Shown here piece after piece: positions 10,809-26,103 of a DNA stretch of 64,000 bases; positions within the stretch are counted from its first letter, which is position 1; every line of letters starts with the position of its first letter. The notes beneath the pieces were generated by a model. That model made no database searches, was not told where the DNA came from, and saw nothing but the letters and a program-made list of their open reading frames with translations. The stretch is taken from positions 4,117,392-4,181,391 of the forward strand of contig CM119264.1 in assembly GCA_051294375.1 (NCBI GenBank), in the 5' to 3' direction. The DNA comes from Paraspadella gotoi (Eukaryota; Chaetognatha). A program made the position numbers and the translations under genes.

Positions 10809-11732
10809 ACTCCTGTATCGCATTACGGTCATTTATCATTTCTAGGTGACGCGGTTTGGATTCATTTTCTCCTATTTTCTGCTCCATTCTTCTGCTCCAG
10901 GGCCCCGTGCTCCGCTGACTCAACGCATGAGCTCCTGCGATTGGGTCGCGGAAATGGGATGGTTGTTATTGAATGCGGATCTTTGAAAAGAAGCTGAGTC
11001 GTTGACCCAAATCCTTTCTCTTTCTTTTTCCTTTTTTTCTTTACTTTCTTTTCTTTTCTTTTTTCATTTCTTTACCTTTTATCATGCTTTGTTTTTCTTT
11101 TCCTTTCTTCGCTTCATTTTCCTTTCTTTTCCTTTTTCATCCTTTTTTTGATTCCTTTACAATTAACGATGAAAAAATAAAATGCTATAATTAATAATTA
11201 ATAATTGACAGTCTGTTTCATTCACTGTTATCATCGTCGTCGTCATCTTCGTCGTCGTCATCTTCGTCAATTTATTAAGTGATTCGAGCGAGAGGTATCG
11301 TTTCTAATAAAACTTGCATAAAATTATAATACATAGTAACTTTTAAGTTAAAATAATTGACAAAGTTGTTGCTCCTTATAATAGTTTAAGATAAAGCAAA
11401 AAAAAAGGTGTTTAAGGGGCCAAATAAAAACATACCATAACATAACTATTTATGAAATATGAAAATTATCCATTCATTTAATAAATAAGCTTCTTTTTAT
11501 TGTATTGGTTGTAACAATGATGAAATTTCCGCAACAATAATTTTCATCAGTGGCTTCAACATATGAAACCTGATNNNNNNNNNNNNNNNNNNNNNNNNNN
11601 NNNNNNNNNNNNNNNNNNNNNNNNNNNNNNNNNNNNNNNNNNNNNNNNNNNNNNNNNNNNNNNNNNNNNNNNNNNNNNNNNNNNNNNNNNNNNNNNNNNN
11701 NNNNNNNNNNNNNNNNNNNNNNNNNNNNNNNN

Positions 11733-11768
<36 letters not shown>

Positions 11769-12258
11769 TACTGAGTAAATAGATTTTATACTTTTTTGTT
11801 GCTACTTTCCGCCTCAAGGAAAATTTTCAATTAGCGATCTAGAGCCAAGAGGCATAATGTAAATGTAAATGTACTTAATATAAAATATAAATTATTCTTT
11901 TGTGGCTTAACACGTTTTTTTCTAATATTTAAAACCATTCCTTCTTATTCAAAAGCAATTAAAATATTATGACCATGGTAGATATTTTTTAAGATAATTG
12001 AAATTGAGCAATTATTTATGCATCCTGCTTGACAAACGAAAGATAGCATCATTATAATAAAAAATTGGCATATTTGTCCTACATTTTTTGACGGAATAAA
12101 AATTGTGGCAATTTGATAATAATGTTGCAATACATGTTCGTACCATATTTTAAAGATATTTCAAGGGTTATATTTATGAAGGATGTTTTAAGTTAAAACC
12201 TAATTTAAATATTATACTTGATATATAAAGCTCTTTGGGACTTGGGTGTCGTATTTCG
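10807..12258. other. Stretch without recognised gene, with a gap at 11575-11732
   Basis: A pyrimidine-rich segment (11010-11160) is followed by A/T-rich DNA, then a 158-N gap whose right edge is a GA array (11733-11765). No coding or RNA gene was recognised. Confidence 0.6.
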
Positions 12259-12687
12259 CTCTCTCTCTCTCTCTCTCTCTCTCTNNNNNNNNNNNNNNNN
12301 NNNNNNNNNNNNNNNNNNNNNNNNNNNNNNNNNNNNNNNNNNNNNNNNNNNNNNNNNNNNNNNNNNNNNNNNNNNNNNNNNNNNNNNNNNNNNNNNNNNN
12401 NNNNNNNNNNNNNNNNNNNNNNNNNNNNNNNNNNNNNNNNNNNNNNNNCATCCCAGTCCGTTTCCTTTCCCGCCCATTACGCCCCAACTGTTCTTTTATT
12501 TTCAATTTTCCTTTCTCATTCCTCGCGGCTCCGCNNNNNNNNNNNNNNNNNNNNNNNNNNNNNNNNNNNNNNNNNNNNNNNNNNNNNNNNNNNNNNNNNN
12601 NNNNNNNNNNNNNNNNNNNNNNNNNNNNNNNNNNNNNNNNNNNNNNNNNNNNNNNNNNNNNNNNNNNNNNACACGGAGAAACCCGAT

Positions 12688-12782
<95 letters not shown>
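12259..12782 (+). repeat. (CT)n microsatellites interrupted by two gaps
   Basis: CT array at 12259-12284, gaps at 12285-12448 and 12535-12670, and a second CT array at 12689-12782. The gaps abut or approach the arrays, so repeat collapse is the likely cause. Confidence 0.9.
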
Positions 12783-12783
<1 letters not shown>

Positions 12784-13124
12784 CCAACCCCGACGGGTCC
12801 GTGTTTTTTTGGAGCTAAAATGGTCAGACATACACAGAGAGAGAGAGAAAAAGCGAGTGAGAGAGAAATAGATAGAAAGCGAGAGAGACAGAGAGAGAGA
12901 GAGAGCAAGGAAATAAAGCTACAAGGGGATGTATATTGAGGGAGGGAGCGAAAGGCCGCGAAGCGAGGGATGGAAATAAAATCTTTCTTGAAGGGGAAGA
13001 GAAAGGGGGCCGAGGAGCCGGAGAAGGAAGAAGAAAGGAGAGCGGAAAGAAATTTATGCACTGATGGAATCTCAGTTGTGGATGGAACCAAAATATTTTG
13101 TCGCTTCCATATAAAGGCGTCGGT

Positions 13125-13846
<722 letters not shown>

Positions 13847-14097
13847 ATCAGAAGCGATTCTCAGTCCAGCGATGAAAAAATTAACGTTTTTTTTCTCCTT
13901 TTCATAATAAAAACTTTTTTTGTCTTTCTTCTTCTCATTTTGATTGTTTTTTTTTAAATTAATAGCGAAGGAGTTCTGCTAATATTTTTTTAAAAAAATA
14001 TGGTCATCGTGAATTTCCTTTCTGTTCGTTGTGGTTGCGTATTGGAAGACGTTTTTAATGTTTTTCTACAACGATTTATTTGTATTAAAACGTACAT

Positions 14098-14126
14098 GTT
14101 TCGGCTTGCATACAAGCCTTCTTCAG
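14098..14126 (-). ncRNA. Hammerhead-like core, copy 3 (best preserved)
   Basis: Minus strand: CTGAAGA (matching the hammerhead core CUGANGA), then stem II GGCTTG-TATG-CAAGCC with six perfect pairs, then GAAAC. The core elements of a hammerhead ribozyme and stem II are thus present in order and at normal spacing. The sequence after GAAA starts CATGT, and ACATGT is self-complementary, as in hammerheads thought to pair their short stem III between two copies. I could not identify a convincing stem I or cleavage site upstream, so activity is unproven. Confidence 0.5.
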
Positions 14127-14640
14127 CGTTAACAAATTGTTTTGTGAATTTTGAAATTAATTTTGAGCAAAAGAAGAAGAAGAAGAGAGAGAGAGAGCGA
14201 AAAACAGAGAGAGAGGGCAAAGTTTCCAACACAGAGTTGAGAAAAGAATAGTGGTCTAAAAGTCTTTGCAGTTCGATAATCGGCCCACATTGAGGACATT
14301 TCTAAAATTATCACTTAACGTTAATTTTTGGGGTAACTAAGGATTAACTCAACATTTTTTGTAGTATAAAAGAATTTCTTAGTCTTAATAGAAGCTTCTT
14401 TGATAGTTCATGAACTTAATACGTAATTTTGAAATAAAACTAAAAAAAGTTTATCATATTTAATAAGACTCATTCAACCTCTTTATATTCTCACTTCACA
14501 GAAGTCCTGACAGGTCGCCTTAATAGCTCCGATTTATTTCCAAAACATGTAAGANNNNNNNNNNNNNNNNNNNNNNNNNGAAGAAAAAAGAAAAAAAAAA
14601 GAGAAAAAAAGGTGTGTGTAGTATATTTTGTTTTACAGAG

Positions 14641-14760
14641 AAGGGGGCGGTTGAGGGGAGGGGTGGAAGGGGAAGGGAAAGGGGAAGGGGAAGGGGAGGA
14701 ATGTGGAAAGGGAAAAGGGGAAGGGAGAAGGGGAAGAGGAGAGCGGAGAGAACATCCGGG
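14641..14760 (+). repeat. G-rich purine tract with G-quadruplex potential
   Basis: Many GGGG runs separated by AA or GAA lie on the plus strand inside the spacer of the fold-back element. No gene is seen. Confidence 0.7.
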
Positions 14761-16193
14761 AGGGGCCGGTGGGAAAGAGAAAGAAAAAGTATATTTGAAT
14801 TTTTTTTTTTTTAAAATTCTCATCAACGCTAGAAATTTTGGAGGCGTTTAATTTGTTTTATGGATCTCTTTAATTTTACGACGAGAGAAGCCAAGAGAGA
14901 CGAGCCACTTGATAATCCATTCTCATGCGTTGTTAACAATATAATTGAAAGTATTATCATTTCAACGATGGTTGAATTTATAAAGAAAACAATTTGCTAA
15001 AAATTGTCAACGCCAAAGCTATGTTTTGTTTTTTTTTTAATAAAGAAGATAGCAAAATATATCTGTTTAGCTTTTTCTATGTGCAATTCAAACAGAAAAA
15101 AATGGGGGAAGAAATTCTGAAAGAAAAAAGCCGAAAAACATAAACTTATCTCGTATTTCCAGTAAAATTCGTAGCGAACAGGGTAACGGGAAAAATTAAG
15201 CATCCGTAAACGTCGTAACTGAAATCGATACACTACGCTACTACCGTGCTACGCCTGCGATTCGGCGCGCCCGTCCACTTTGATTCCGACTTATAAACGG
15301 CGATTTTACCGATTACGACACCTGGAAAAAACGGCCTCAACCGCGAGCTGTTATAGTCATTAACTTTTTTTTAGCTTCGCGTCCTCTGTGGCTCTTTTCG
15401 CCCATCTTTTTCCTATTTCTCTCTTCTCTCGCTCTCTCTCATCTCTCTCGTCTCTCATCTCTGCGCGACTACCTTCTCTTCCCTTTCTCACTCTCTCTCT
15501 CTCTCTCCGTCTCTCTCTCCGATTACTCCTCTCTCCCGCTCTGGCTGGAGATCTTTTCTCACTGTTCTGGCGCCACGAGGTCTTAATGATGGTGCCACTC
15601 TTTTCCCTTCCGTTATTTGTGATAAGTAAGGGAGCTGGCAGTTTCGGTAGCCCTTTCCCATGAATGGGCCCTTGCTTCAGAGTTGGGTGAAGATTCGATA
15701 AATGAGATAAAGTGAGCAATTGGCCTGAGGAATTTTCCTCTTCTCATCTCATCTCTTACATGTTTTGGAAATAAATCGGAACTAATTAAGGCGACCTGTC
15801 AGGACTTCTGTGAAGTGAGATCTAAAAAGGTTGAATGAGTCTTATTAAATATGATAAACTTTCTTTTATATTTATTTTCAAAATTACGTATTAAGTTCAT
15901 GGTGATCTATTGCAAAGAAGCTTCTATTCAAGACTAAGAAATTCTTTTATACTACACAAATGTTGGAGTTAATCCTTAGTTACCCCAAAATTAACGTTAA
16001 GTGATTAATTTTTAGAAAATGTTCTCAATGTGGGCCGATTACCGAACTGCAAAAGACTTTTAGACCACTATTCTATTTTCTCAACTCTGTGGTGGAAACT
16101 TTGCCCTCTCTCTCTAGTTTTTCGCTCTCTCTCCTTCTTACTTCTTCTTCTTTGCTCAAAATTAATTCAAAATTCACAAAACATTTGTTAACG

Positions 16194-16221
16194 CTGAGAA
16201 GGCTTGTATGCAAGCCGAAAC
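16194..16221 (+). ncRNA. Hammerhead-like core, copy 4 (right arm)
   Basis: Reads CTGAGAAGG, stem GCTTG-TATG-CAAGC, then CGAAAC and ATGTACG. It is the inverted partner of copy 3 and differs by one missing A in the CUGANGA box. That loss would disable cleavage unless it is a sequence error. Confidence 0.4.
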
Positions 16222-16577
16222 ATGTACGTTTTTAAGTACAATAAATCGATTGTAGAAAAACATTAAAAACGTCTTCCCATACGCAACCACAACGAACAGA
16301 AGGAAATCTCACGATGACGCAATATTTTTTTAAAAAAATATATTAGCAGAGAACTCACTATTCGCTATTATCTGGTTTAAAAAAAAACAATCAAAATGAG
16401 AAGAAGAAAAGGACAAAAAAATCTCTCTCTTCTCTCTCTCGTCATCTACTCTCTCCCTCTTCGCTTGGGTCATCGTTAATTTCTTTCGTCTCCGTTCGAC
16501 GCCGTTGGATTCCGTTGACATGAGGTCCCTAAGAGGACGAGTAAGCAAAGGTCAGAGGTCACCGTACTCCCACTGGT

Positions 16578-16752
16578 CCGAAAGACGACGACGACGACGA
16601 CTACGCACACAACTCCGCCGCCGCCGCCGCCGCCACCGCCGCCGCCGCCAAAAAAGACGATGCCGACGATGATAACATCGGCGGCGGACGACGGCGGCAG
16701 CGGTAGCGGCGGATTATCCCATTGTGCGGTTTCCAGCTCGGGCGTTGAAAAC

Positions 16753-16784
<32 letters not shown>

Positions 16785-16805
16785 AGACGATGACGACGAT
16801 GACGT
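16578..16805 (+). repeat. Trinucleotide-rich segment (GAC/GCC)n
   Basis: Contains GAC runs near 16587 and 16752, and CCG/GCC runs at 16612-16650. The frame at 16724-16915 is repeat-driven (threonine run) and is not treated as a gene. Confidence 0.8.
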
Positions 16806-16820
16806 CGGCGATGGATAACA

Positions 16821-17520
16821 CGCGATATCGAGAAAAAAAAATGACAGAGTTAAAAGTTAATTTCCCATGGTGCAGAGTTTTTTTCATTTATTTGATCATT
16901 TGTATGATAAACTAAACTTTTTTTAATTATAGTTTGTTTCTTAATTATTTAAATCCGCTTTGAAAGGATTTGAAGAGGGCCGTAATTGGTATAAATTTGC
17001 TATTTATTATTAACTTAAATCTTTGGCAATTCCGATATTGGTGTGTACAAAAGTGAAAACCACTACTTATTTTTTATGCAACAAAAAATATTTTGTTATA
17101 CTACGCTCCTATCATAACTCATATCATCTATCTGTCGTCATCAATCACACTTTTCCGTTTCTCCTTATCTATTATATCATCGCTTATCTATTTCTTTTCA
17201 CCGATCGTGACGTGAACTTTTCTTCAGCTCTCGATACCAACTTTTATCACAAATCACAAAAAAAAAACACACAAAAGCTGATTCGTTCACTTTTTTATTT
17301 CTTTCCTTTTTTCACGAAATATCGAGCGTAAATTAAAAGTGACGCTTTAAGAGGCGAGAGGGAAAAAGAGGTCCTTCCTTTTTTTCTTCCTTTTTTTCTT
17401 TCTTTTATTTCTCCTTCTCCTCCTTCTCTCGGCTTGCTCTTTTGTTTGACCCGCTTGACAGGTTGCTCAAAGCTTCTTTTTTTTCGCACGCATTGGGAGA
17501 AAAAGCGCTGACTTCGCTTT
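16821..17520. other. Stretch without recognised gene
   Basis: A/T-rich DNA. A short open frame at 17023-17331 has no recognisable domain. Confidence 0.6.
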
Positions 17521-17561
17521 TTGTCTCTCTCTCTCTCTGTCTATCTCTCTCTCTCTCTCTG

Positions 17562-17603
<42 letters not shown>

Positions 17604-17631
17604 CCTCGCCTTGTTTACCATTCCTAGCAAG

Positions 17632-17684
<53 letters not shown>
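17521..17684. repeat. Inverted (CT)n / (GA)n pair
   Basis: A CT array (17521-17603, with GTCTAT interruptions) is followed after about 30 bp by a perfect GA array (17633-17684). The two can pair as a hairpin. Confidence 0.9.
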
Positions 17685-19086
<1,402 letters not shown>

Positions 19087-19527
19087 AAGACGAGAACAAC
19101 AAACAAAAAGACAAAACCATTTTTCTCCTTCCTTCAGTCTTTAACGTCGCTGAGAGGAGAAAATGAATAAATAGGGGAAGGGGGAGGAAGAGGAGAAGGA
19201 GGAGGAAGAGGAGGAGGAGGAGCAGGGGGTAAGTGAAGAATAACGATCACAAGGAGAATGTGAGAAAAAACTACGATTATAACCTCATGATAAATAAATA
19301 AAACCGGTTGAACATTTTAATTGTTTACTAATTGATCGGGAAATTACTTTTCGTAGTTAATTTGTAAATACACTTTTTAGTTTTAAACTTATTATTCAAT
19401 TTATGAACAGAATATTTATCAAAAAAATATTTTTAAACAAAAACAACAACAACAACAACAACGAGAAGAGAAGAAACCGAAAATTAAGACGGCGCTCAAG
19501 AGAAACGTTGGCGCCCAGAGAAGCCAG

Positions 19528-19529
<2 letters not shown>

Positions 19530-19577
<48 letters not shown>
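19530..19577 (+). repeat. (CT)n microsatellite
   Basis: About 48 bp, perfect, preceded by an (AAC)n tract near 19440. Confidence 0.95.
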
Positions 19578-19582
<5 letters not shown>

Positions 19583-22219
19583 CCTCTCTCAACCCCCAAC
19601 TCGCTTCCTCTCCCGTCTCTCTGTCTCTGTCTCTCTGTTGTACTATCGAATTAAGCCCGAATTTTTTTTCTCTCTTTTTCTCTTTCTTCTAAACTCATGA
19701 GATTTGGATTGAGATTCAGGGGGTTTGTGCGTAAGAACGTGAATATTTTATTCATTTGCAAAAGAAATATCTTCTTTAAACTCGGTATCACAGCAGCAAT
19801 GGGATTTCAAGAAAGACATTGGCGCAATTTATCTTGTGATTAAGATCAAGTTAAAGTATAAAGACAAAACAGTGTTTTTTATCATTAAAAAAATAACTAA
19901 ATAAATAGGAACATTTGTAAAATACCATATATTGTCAGAAGTCAGGGGCGAATTAGCTTATTTATTAAATATATAATTTTTATATTGGTTGTACCGATTT
20001 AATACTTACGTGATTGAGTCGTTATCGTTTTAAGGGGTGCAACCACAACTCCGTGCCAGATCACCTTGGATCATGCTCGGTGCGAAAGTGTGAAAAAAAA
20101 AGTGTTCATAATTTAACCCAGATTCAAAGCTTCAGCTTCTGACGCAGGAAATCGGCAGCAGGCCGTGTCGGAGGCGCCGCAGAACCGCACGCGGCAGCCT
20201 CGGTGCACGCAGAGGTAGACGCAGGCGCTTGCATGCATTCACACGTCGATCTTCGTTCGAGGAACGATCTGTATGTCTATTTTCATTCTTGTTTTCATCT
20301 TTGAAAACTGGCGAGCTACTATTTCTGAAGGTGCTTTTTATAAGTCTCATTCCTTGCTACTGTACGTAGTCAGGCGATCGAAAGAGTAAGAAGTAACCAA
20401 ATGAAAGTTTCCAAATTTATCTATGCGTCGTGGTTCTACATTGGCGCAATTCCCTCACCCCTCGGGAGCCATTCCGGTGTCGTCGCTATCTCCCATTTTC
20501 ATTCTTCGAACGTAAGCAAAAATTATGGTTGCTATGACAATAACCAACACGATGAAATAAAAACAAAAACGAAAAACCCCCTCGTGCTTTTTCTCGCGAG
20601 CTTTAAGTTTTAATAATTGTGCAATAGCTATTAACGTGAATAGTGAAAATGAAAGATACCCACCATCAGTCCCGTAAAGTGTAGTGTGTTCAAGAGATAT
20701 CAGGAAATGTGAAGAGAGCTTTAAACTTGCTGTTAAGGCGCATGCAACGATTTCACACTTTCATTATCTGAAGCTAAAAGATGTTTAATTTCTTACCGAG
20801 ATCATCCTCTTTATTTTTACCCAAAAAATATCAATTTTGGGTAGAAATAAACGATATGAGATTGTTGCCGCCCACTTTCCTCGTAGGCGTCAGCGGCGCC
20901 GTCGGCAGCAGGGTCGTCGGCAGCGGCGTCGTCGCAGCGTCGGCGACGACGGTTGCGACAGCTGTTTGGTTTGACGTTTGAAAAATTCCGCCAAGACGGA
21001 GAAGGGGAAAATACGGCGAAATGGAAATAAACACAAATTTTTTTCTATTTTTATTTCTATTTCTTCCTTGTGTTTCATTCCGAAATTAAATGCAGTTGAA
21101 TGATGCAATCCGAGAAGCGTTCCACCTTGGAGTGAATTCACCGTCATGATGCACTCAAAACGCGCGAACGCATGCACTCGCACGTATACAATTCACAATA
21201 CATCGTTCATGAGCTCACACATTCACGACTCCTGTCGAAACATTATTTCATGGATTTTTAAAAAAATTTAGCTGCATTTTGATACGCAATGAGAAAAAGG
21301 AATGCAAGTTGGAAAATAACAGCCGAGCAATTGCGTTTTTTATTTCAAAATTTCGCAATTAATTGTGAGCAATTTCTGTTTTTATATATTCGATTTTCTA
21401 AACCGCATTCACATTCTTTTTTTTTTGTATACATACTGGATCCTCGTTCAAACGTTGCATAAAAGTAAAAATATATTATAAAATTCATGCCTTTTTCCAT
21501 TTCTCTAAATCTGCATTCCGTAACGACTTTGAATTCACACTTGCGTCATCGTTTTGCCCTGGCAATATCTTGACCGGGGGTCGACCATGCTAACGTGGAG
21601 ACCAGCGGGTCCGCCATGCCTTTGGAAGGAGTCGTCCCTGACCGCGCCGTGCGATCACAGTAATATCTCAATCGTTCACAATCACGATCAGTGATATTCA
21701 TTCAGCTTCTTTCTTCTTTCTTAAAAAAAAAATAAATGAAAACCATATTCAAGCGCTCGCGAAGCATTCAGTGACACGCCTTTGCGATAATCCGGTTGCA
21801 ATGAATTTTTTACGGTGCGATAAATTTCTTATGCTGCTAAATTGCTGTATACACGTTTTCGTTAAAAGAGCGGGAAAATCTGGAAGGCAAACGCCGAAAC
21901 TGAGAAGCAGGCATTAAAACTTGACAAAGAGAGATAACAGAATTATTATTGAAAGCCAAATCTGCTCTCACTTTGATGTTACCCCATTAAAAAGGCTCAA
22001 TCTAGATAACATCCCAGTTTGGCCTCTCATGCGCTCAAATGAATTTCATTTTCTTTTCCCCATTCTCTTCATCAATGAAGAATTAAAAAAAACTTCGTAA
22101 GATCGAAACGTAGATTCTGAATTTTCCAGTGACGAGGCGCTGCCCGCCCTACCGCCGCTGCCGACGCTCATGCGAAAAAGAAACGCGAAAAAACGTCCCA
22201 CTTGTGCGTCGCTCATGCG

Positions 22220-22221
<2 letters not shown>
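19578..22221. other. Stretch with no firm gene
   Basis: A/T-rich DNA with a few G+C-rich patches: 20140-20240, 20870-20970 with GTCGGC repeats, and 21570-21660. A cysteine-rich micro-ORF on the minus strand at 20113-20238 is listed separately. No RNA gene or transposase was recognised. Confidence 0.5.
20113..20238 (-). CDS. Doubtful cysteine-rich micro-ORF, 41 aa
   Basis: The frame begins MHASACVYLC and contains the cysteines C-x3-C-x4-C-x4-C-x6-CC within 24 residues, ending ALNLG. The dense, regular cysteine spacing and the local rise in G+C resemble an exon of a disulphide-rich secreted peptide. There is no signal peptide in this frame and a stop lies just before the ATG, so it would need an upstream exon. 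I do not assign a family. Chance in a GC-rich patch is a real alternative. Confidence 0.2.
   Translation of the reverse strand: MHASACVYLCVHRGCRVRFCGASDTACCRFPASEAEALNLG

Positions 22222-22313
<92 letters not shown>
22222..22313 (+). repeat. (GA)n microsatellite
   Basis: About 92 bp, perfect. Confidence 0.95.
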
Positions 22314-22316
<3 letters not shown>

Positions 22317-24847
22317 TATCACAGAGGCCATGAATCACTCGTTTTCGCATAATGAGTTGAGGTAGCGTGGTGAAATAAAATGCAACAAATTATAAATCAT
22401 AATAATACTTAATGCAAAATGCAGTTCTTTTATTGCTTTTCTTTTTCTGCTTGATTCCTCTCGCGAAAATAAGCACTGTTTAACAACAGCAATGGTAATT
22501 TTTTTTTTATTGCCATATTTACAGTAAAAAAAGTATCGGTGCAGAGCTGTATAAAATCATATGAGGGCATTCAATTACATAGTATTTCATATGCAGCATA
22601 AAAATATGACAGCGAACATTTTGGGGGGGCAATAAATACCGAACGCAATTCGGGAAGTTAAGTAAGTTAAGTACGAAATTTTTTTTTGATACGAATAAAA
22701 CTTGTGCTCAACGAATCTTAAATGTAAAGTGAATGCGGAAAGAGACGAGGTGAAAAATAATATTTCCCGTTTTTCTTTCGATAAACGTGGCAAAGGAAAA
22801 CGTGAGATGGGAACGTGGTAACAAGGAAGGAACGTGCGGAGGGGGGGGGTGAAGGTAATGCCAAAGTCACGCCAAAGTCACACACACAAACAAAACAAAC
22901 AAGCAAATCAGGCGAAGAAAAAAAAAGAACAAGATGCTTAAAAAATGAAGGATTGAATAATTGGACACGATGCAGTTGGTGAACGAGTTTAAGTCGGTGA
23001 TTCGAAATAGGAAGTTGGAATTTGTTTGGAACGACGAATCGAGAAGAATAAGCGGGGAAGGGTTGAGTAAGGAAGAAAGTGATGAAGAAAGGAAGAAAGA
23101 AAGACAGAAAGAAAGGGAAAAAAAAGAGAGAGAAAAAAAGAAAGAAAAGGAGAAATGAAAAAAAAGTTAAAGCTAAAAAAAAAAGAAAAAAATAAGAAAA
23201 GATACAGGCATGTCCGCTTGTTTCGAGACAAATTGTTATTGAGCGACCGATTCACCTTGAAGCTCTAGTACAGGGAAGGAAAATTGAAACGATAAAAAGG
23301 AAGGGCGCTTTATGAAAGGGAAAAAGGTCAGAGAGAGGGAGAGAGTGAGAGAGAGAGAGAATGAGAGAGAGAGAGAGAAGGCTTAATCTTCCCCCTTTTT
23401 TGCAAACTCTAATTCCGTTGACTCTCTCGACGGCTTAGACGACGTCACGTGATTTCGCAATGCGTTCACGCGAATCTGTGATCACGCGCTTTCGCCCTGC
23501 GTCTAAGAATATCACGAGCCTCGATATTATCCAAGGTTAACGCAGTGAAGGAAAACGAATAATTGGTTATTTGTGATTGAAGCAATCACAGTTCCTGAAA
23601 ATAACCGTTATATAGTACATATTGAAATTAAAATATTACTTGTTTTACCCTTATATGTTATCGTTACAAGTTACAAAATAAAGAACCGCTATCTGGCTTT
23701 GAGTGTAGATTCAGAAACTTTAAGACGAGATCTTGAAAATCTGAGAAGGAAGGAACCCATTCTGTTTCGTATGTCATTTGTCGAACTGGGTGTCCGTCAG
23801 ATTTTTTTTTTCTGAAATAAAAGAGACAATTTGCCAGTTAAGAAAGGCCCGTATGCGATCATATGCGAACAAATACAATCAGATATGATCTAAAGAGAAT
23901 GAAAGACACGCGGTCTCATGTGGGGAGACTAAAGTTGCTTCTATGGGACATTTCTAAGAAAATAGAAACGTGTGAGGCGACTTATCAACGTGGAAGTTAG
24001 GCAACATGCGAGTTCTGTTAGTCTTTATAAATCTTTTTTTACTTTACGATCAGCAATAAGCATCTAAAAAAGATTCAATTTTTGTACTGAAGATATTTTT
24101 CGAAATGTAAACATTTACCCGAAAAAAAAAAGAGAAATGCCTCATTCAAAAATAACATTGCGGGGGGAAAAATTATATACGAATGATATCAATTGGGCAG
24201 AAATAAAATAGCTAGAAAGTAAATCAATATAAAGAATATAATCTGAAAATGATAACATGTCAAGAAGATAGCCAAAAGGGATATAAATTCGATGGAAAGC
24301 AGACAACTCGGAAATATGTTTGTCGGAAAGAAGATCAAGAAGTTTGCCAGGATTAAGATCGAGAGAAAATTTTCCTCTCTGGATTTTTTCAGTTTTACAT
24401 CTGGAGAAACTCGTAACCCCACTCATATTCGACAGGATCGTTTTCAGACATTTTCCACCCCTCGCCTCTTTTCCTCTCAACCCATTTTCTGGATTCCTTT
24501 TACCTAAATTTACTTCCCCTATATGTTTTTTAGCGCCTCTAATTAAACGGTTAAAACTCGATTTATCATTGAACAAAAGACGATCTTTCGCCCTTGGGAA
24601 TCGACGGTTTCAGTGCTGAGAAATAAGTAATATGAATTTAAGATGTGCGAAAAGATTAGGATTTAAAACTAACCTAATAATAATATAGGAAAGATAAATA
24701 AACTTGAGCCCTTTGTTTATCCAGAAAGCAATCGATTATTTTTTTATTCTGTTTTAAGACTTGATTCGTATTACGTCAAAGGCGATGATGGAATTCCTAA
24801 CCGGTTAACATAAATCCTAACGAAGAAAAGAAAAAGAAATTAACATG

Positions 24848-24886
<39 letters not shown>

Positions 24887-26043
24887 AGAGACTTTAAAAA
24901 AATGTTTTCACTTGGAAAGAAAAACCAATCCATGTGAAAGACAACATCGTTTAGAAAAAAGAAAAATTACTGAAATGGGAAAAAGGGGAGAGAGAGGAAA
25001 GCAGTGAGAGAGAGAGAGGAGAGAGGCAGAGAGAGAGACGAGAGAGAGATGAGAGAGAGGGGCTAGAGGACTGTTGTGTTGATGACACAAGCCTCTGCTT
25101 GGCGCATGGCCCGAAAATTCCTTCACTCGCCTCTCTGGAGGCTGTATTTTCTTTGGAAGGTAGTCACGGGCCGAGCGTTGGGGGATGGGAGTGGGTGAAG
25201 CGAATGCTCGACGGTGAAGGTGGGACGGTCAGGGGGCCGGGGGAGGCAAAGGGGTAAGTGGGATGAGGAGCGAAGAGTACGGTGAAGATGCTGCGAAAAA
25301 GAGGAAAGAGAAGTCGACTTGTGGATTCATAAGATGATTCGAAGGAAGAAAAACTTGGAGGGGGTCCAGGGGGGTGAGAGCGAATTATTCGCAAACAGAT
25401 TCTTTTTCGAGATATGAGATTTCGTATCAAATTTCTGAGGTGGTGCTGGGTGATGGGATGGAGAGATGATGGAGTGAAGATGATGGACAAATTGATGGGG
25501 TGTGATGATTGAAGGAAAATAGGATGGAAAAAGTTGTTTTTTTTAGTTAAATTAGACTGAGAAAGTACAATCATGTGCAAAAAAAAAAGGCGCTGCTTTA
25601 TAACTTTAAATTACAGATGCTCCCTAAGAATATTTTTTTTAAATTATAAAAGTTTAAAAAAAAAACAATGTGTATAGGTTTTATCAATATCGGTCAAGCG
25701 GTTTAAGAGATATCATTTATTAAATTTGAGTGTTCCAAATCGAGAAGGGAAAATCGAATATTATTCAAAAGCTTCAGCATCATTAATCCAAAATCGATTT
25801 TCTAAATATAACTTTTTCTTTTTCTTAACCAATAAAATGGAGAGATGAATGAACAATTAAAAAAAAAGAACGAAAAAGAAAATACCCAACAAACTGAAGA
25901 ACCTAAGAACGAAAGCGTAATTAAACGAACGAACGAACCAACGAACGAGCTGAGAAACTGAAGAACGAAAAAGTGAGGGACCGAAGAGAGAAATTTGGAA
26001 AGAAAAAAAATGAATGAATTAACGAATGAACGGATGAACAAAA
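22314..26043. other. Stretch without recognised gene
   Basis: A/T-rich DNA with GA arrays near 23335-23378, 24849-24892 and 25005-25060. Minus-strand frames at 24142-24576 and 25164-25580 are over 130 codons but show no domain and have open shadows on the other strand, so they are left unassigned. Confidence 0.5.
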
Positions 26044-26103
26044 GAACGAACGAACGAACGAACGAACGAACGAACGAACGAACGAACGAACGAACGAACG
26101 AAC
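26044..26103 (+). repeat. (GAAC)15 microsatellite
   Basis: Fifteen uninterrupted GAAC units. Confidence 0.95.

Larger units (their letters stand above)
13908..16420. mobile_element. 2.5-kb fold-back element with about 650-bp arms
   Basis: The left arm (13908-14554) and the right arm (15757-16420) are reverse complements along their whole length, with many one-base indels. Matching blocks include AATAGCGAA, the A/T palindrome ATTTTTTTAAAAAAAT, the ACATGTTTCGGC hammerhead segment, CTCAATGTGGGCCGAT and CGACCTGTCAGGACTTCTGTG. The spacer is about 1.2 kb and includes a G-rich patch and a CT-rich segment with no recognisable gene. The left arm stops exactly at a 25-N gap (14555-14579). An intact fold-back transposon or two adjacent inverted insertions fit best. 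Because the similarity has defined outer ends, a simple mirrored assembly error is less likely but not excluded. Confidence 0.6.

Noticed and set aside
24142-24576. 144-codon minus-strand frame
   Set aside because: No recognisable domain, A/T-driven composition, and open frames on the other strand over the same bases.
25164-25580. 138-codon minus-strand frame rich in S, P and H
   Set aside because: Composition follows a purine-rich plus strand; there are no domain or splice signals.
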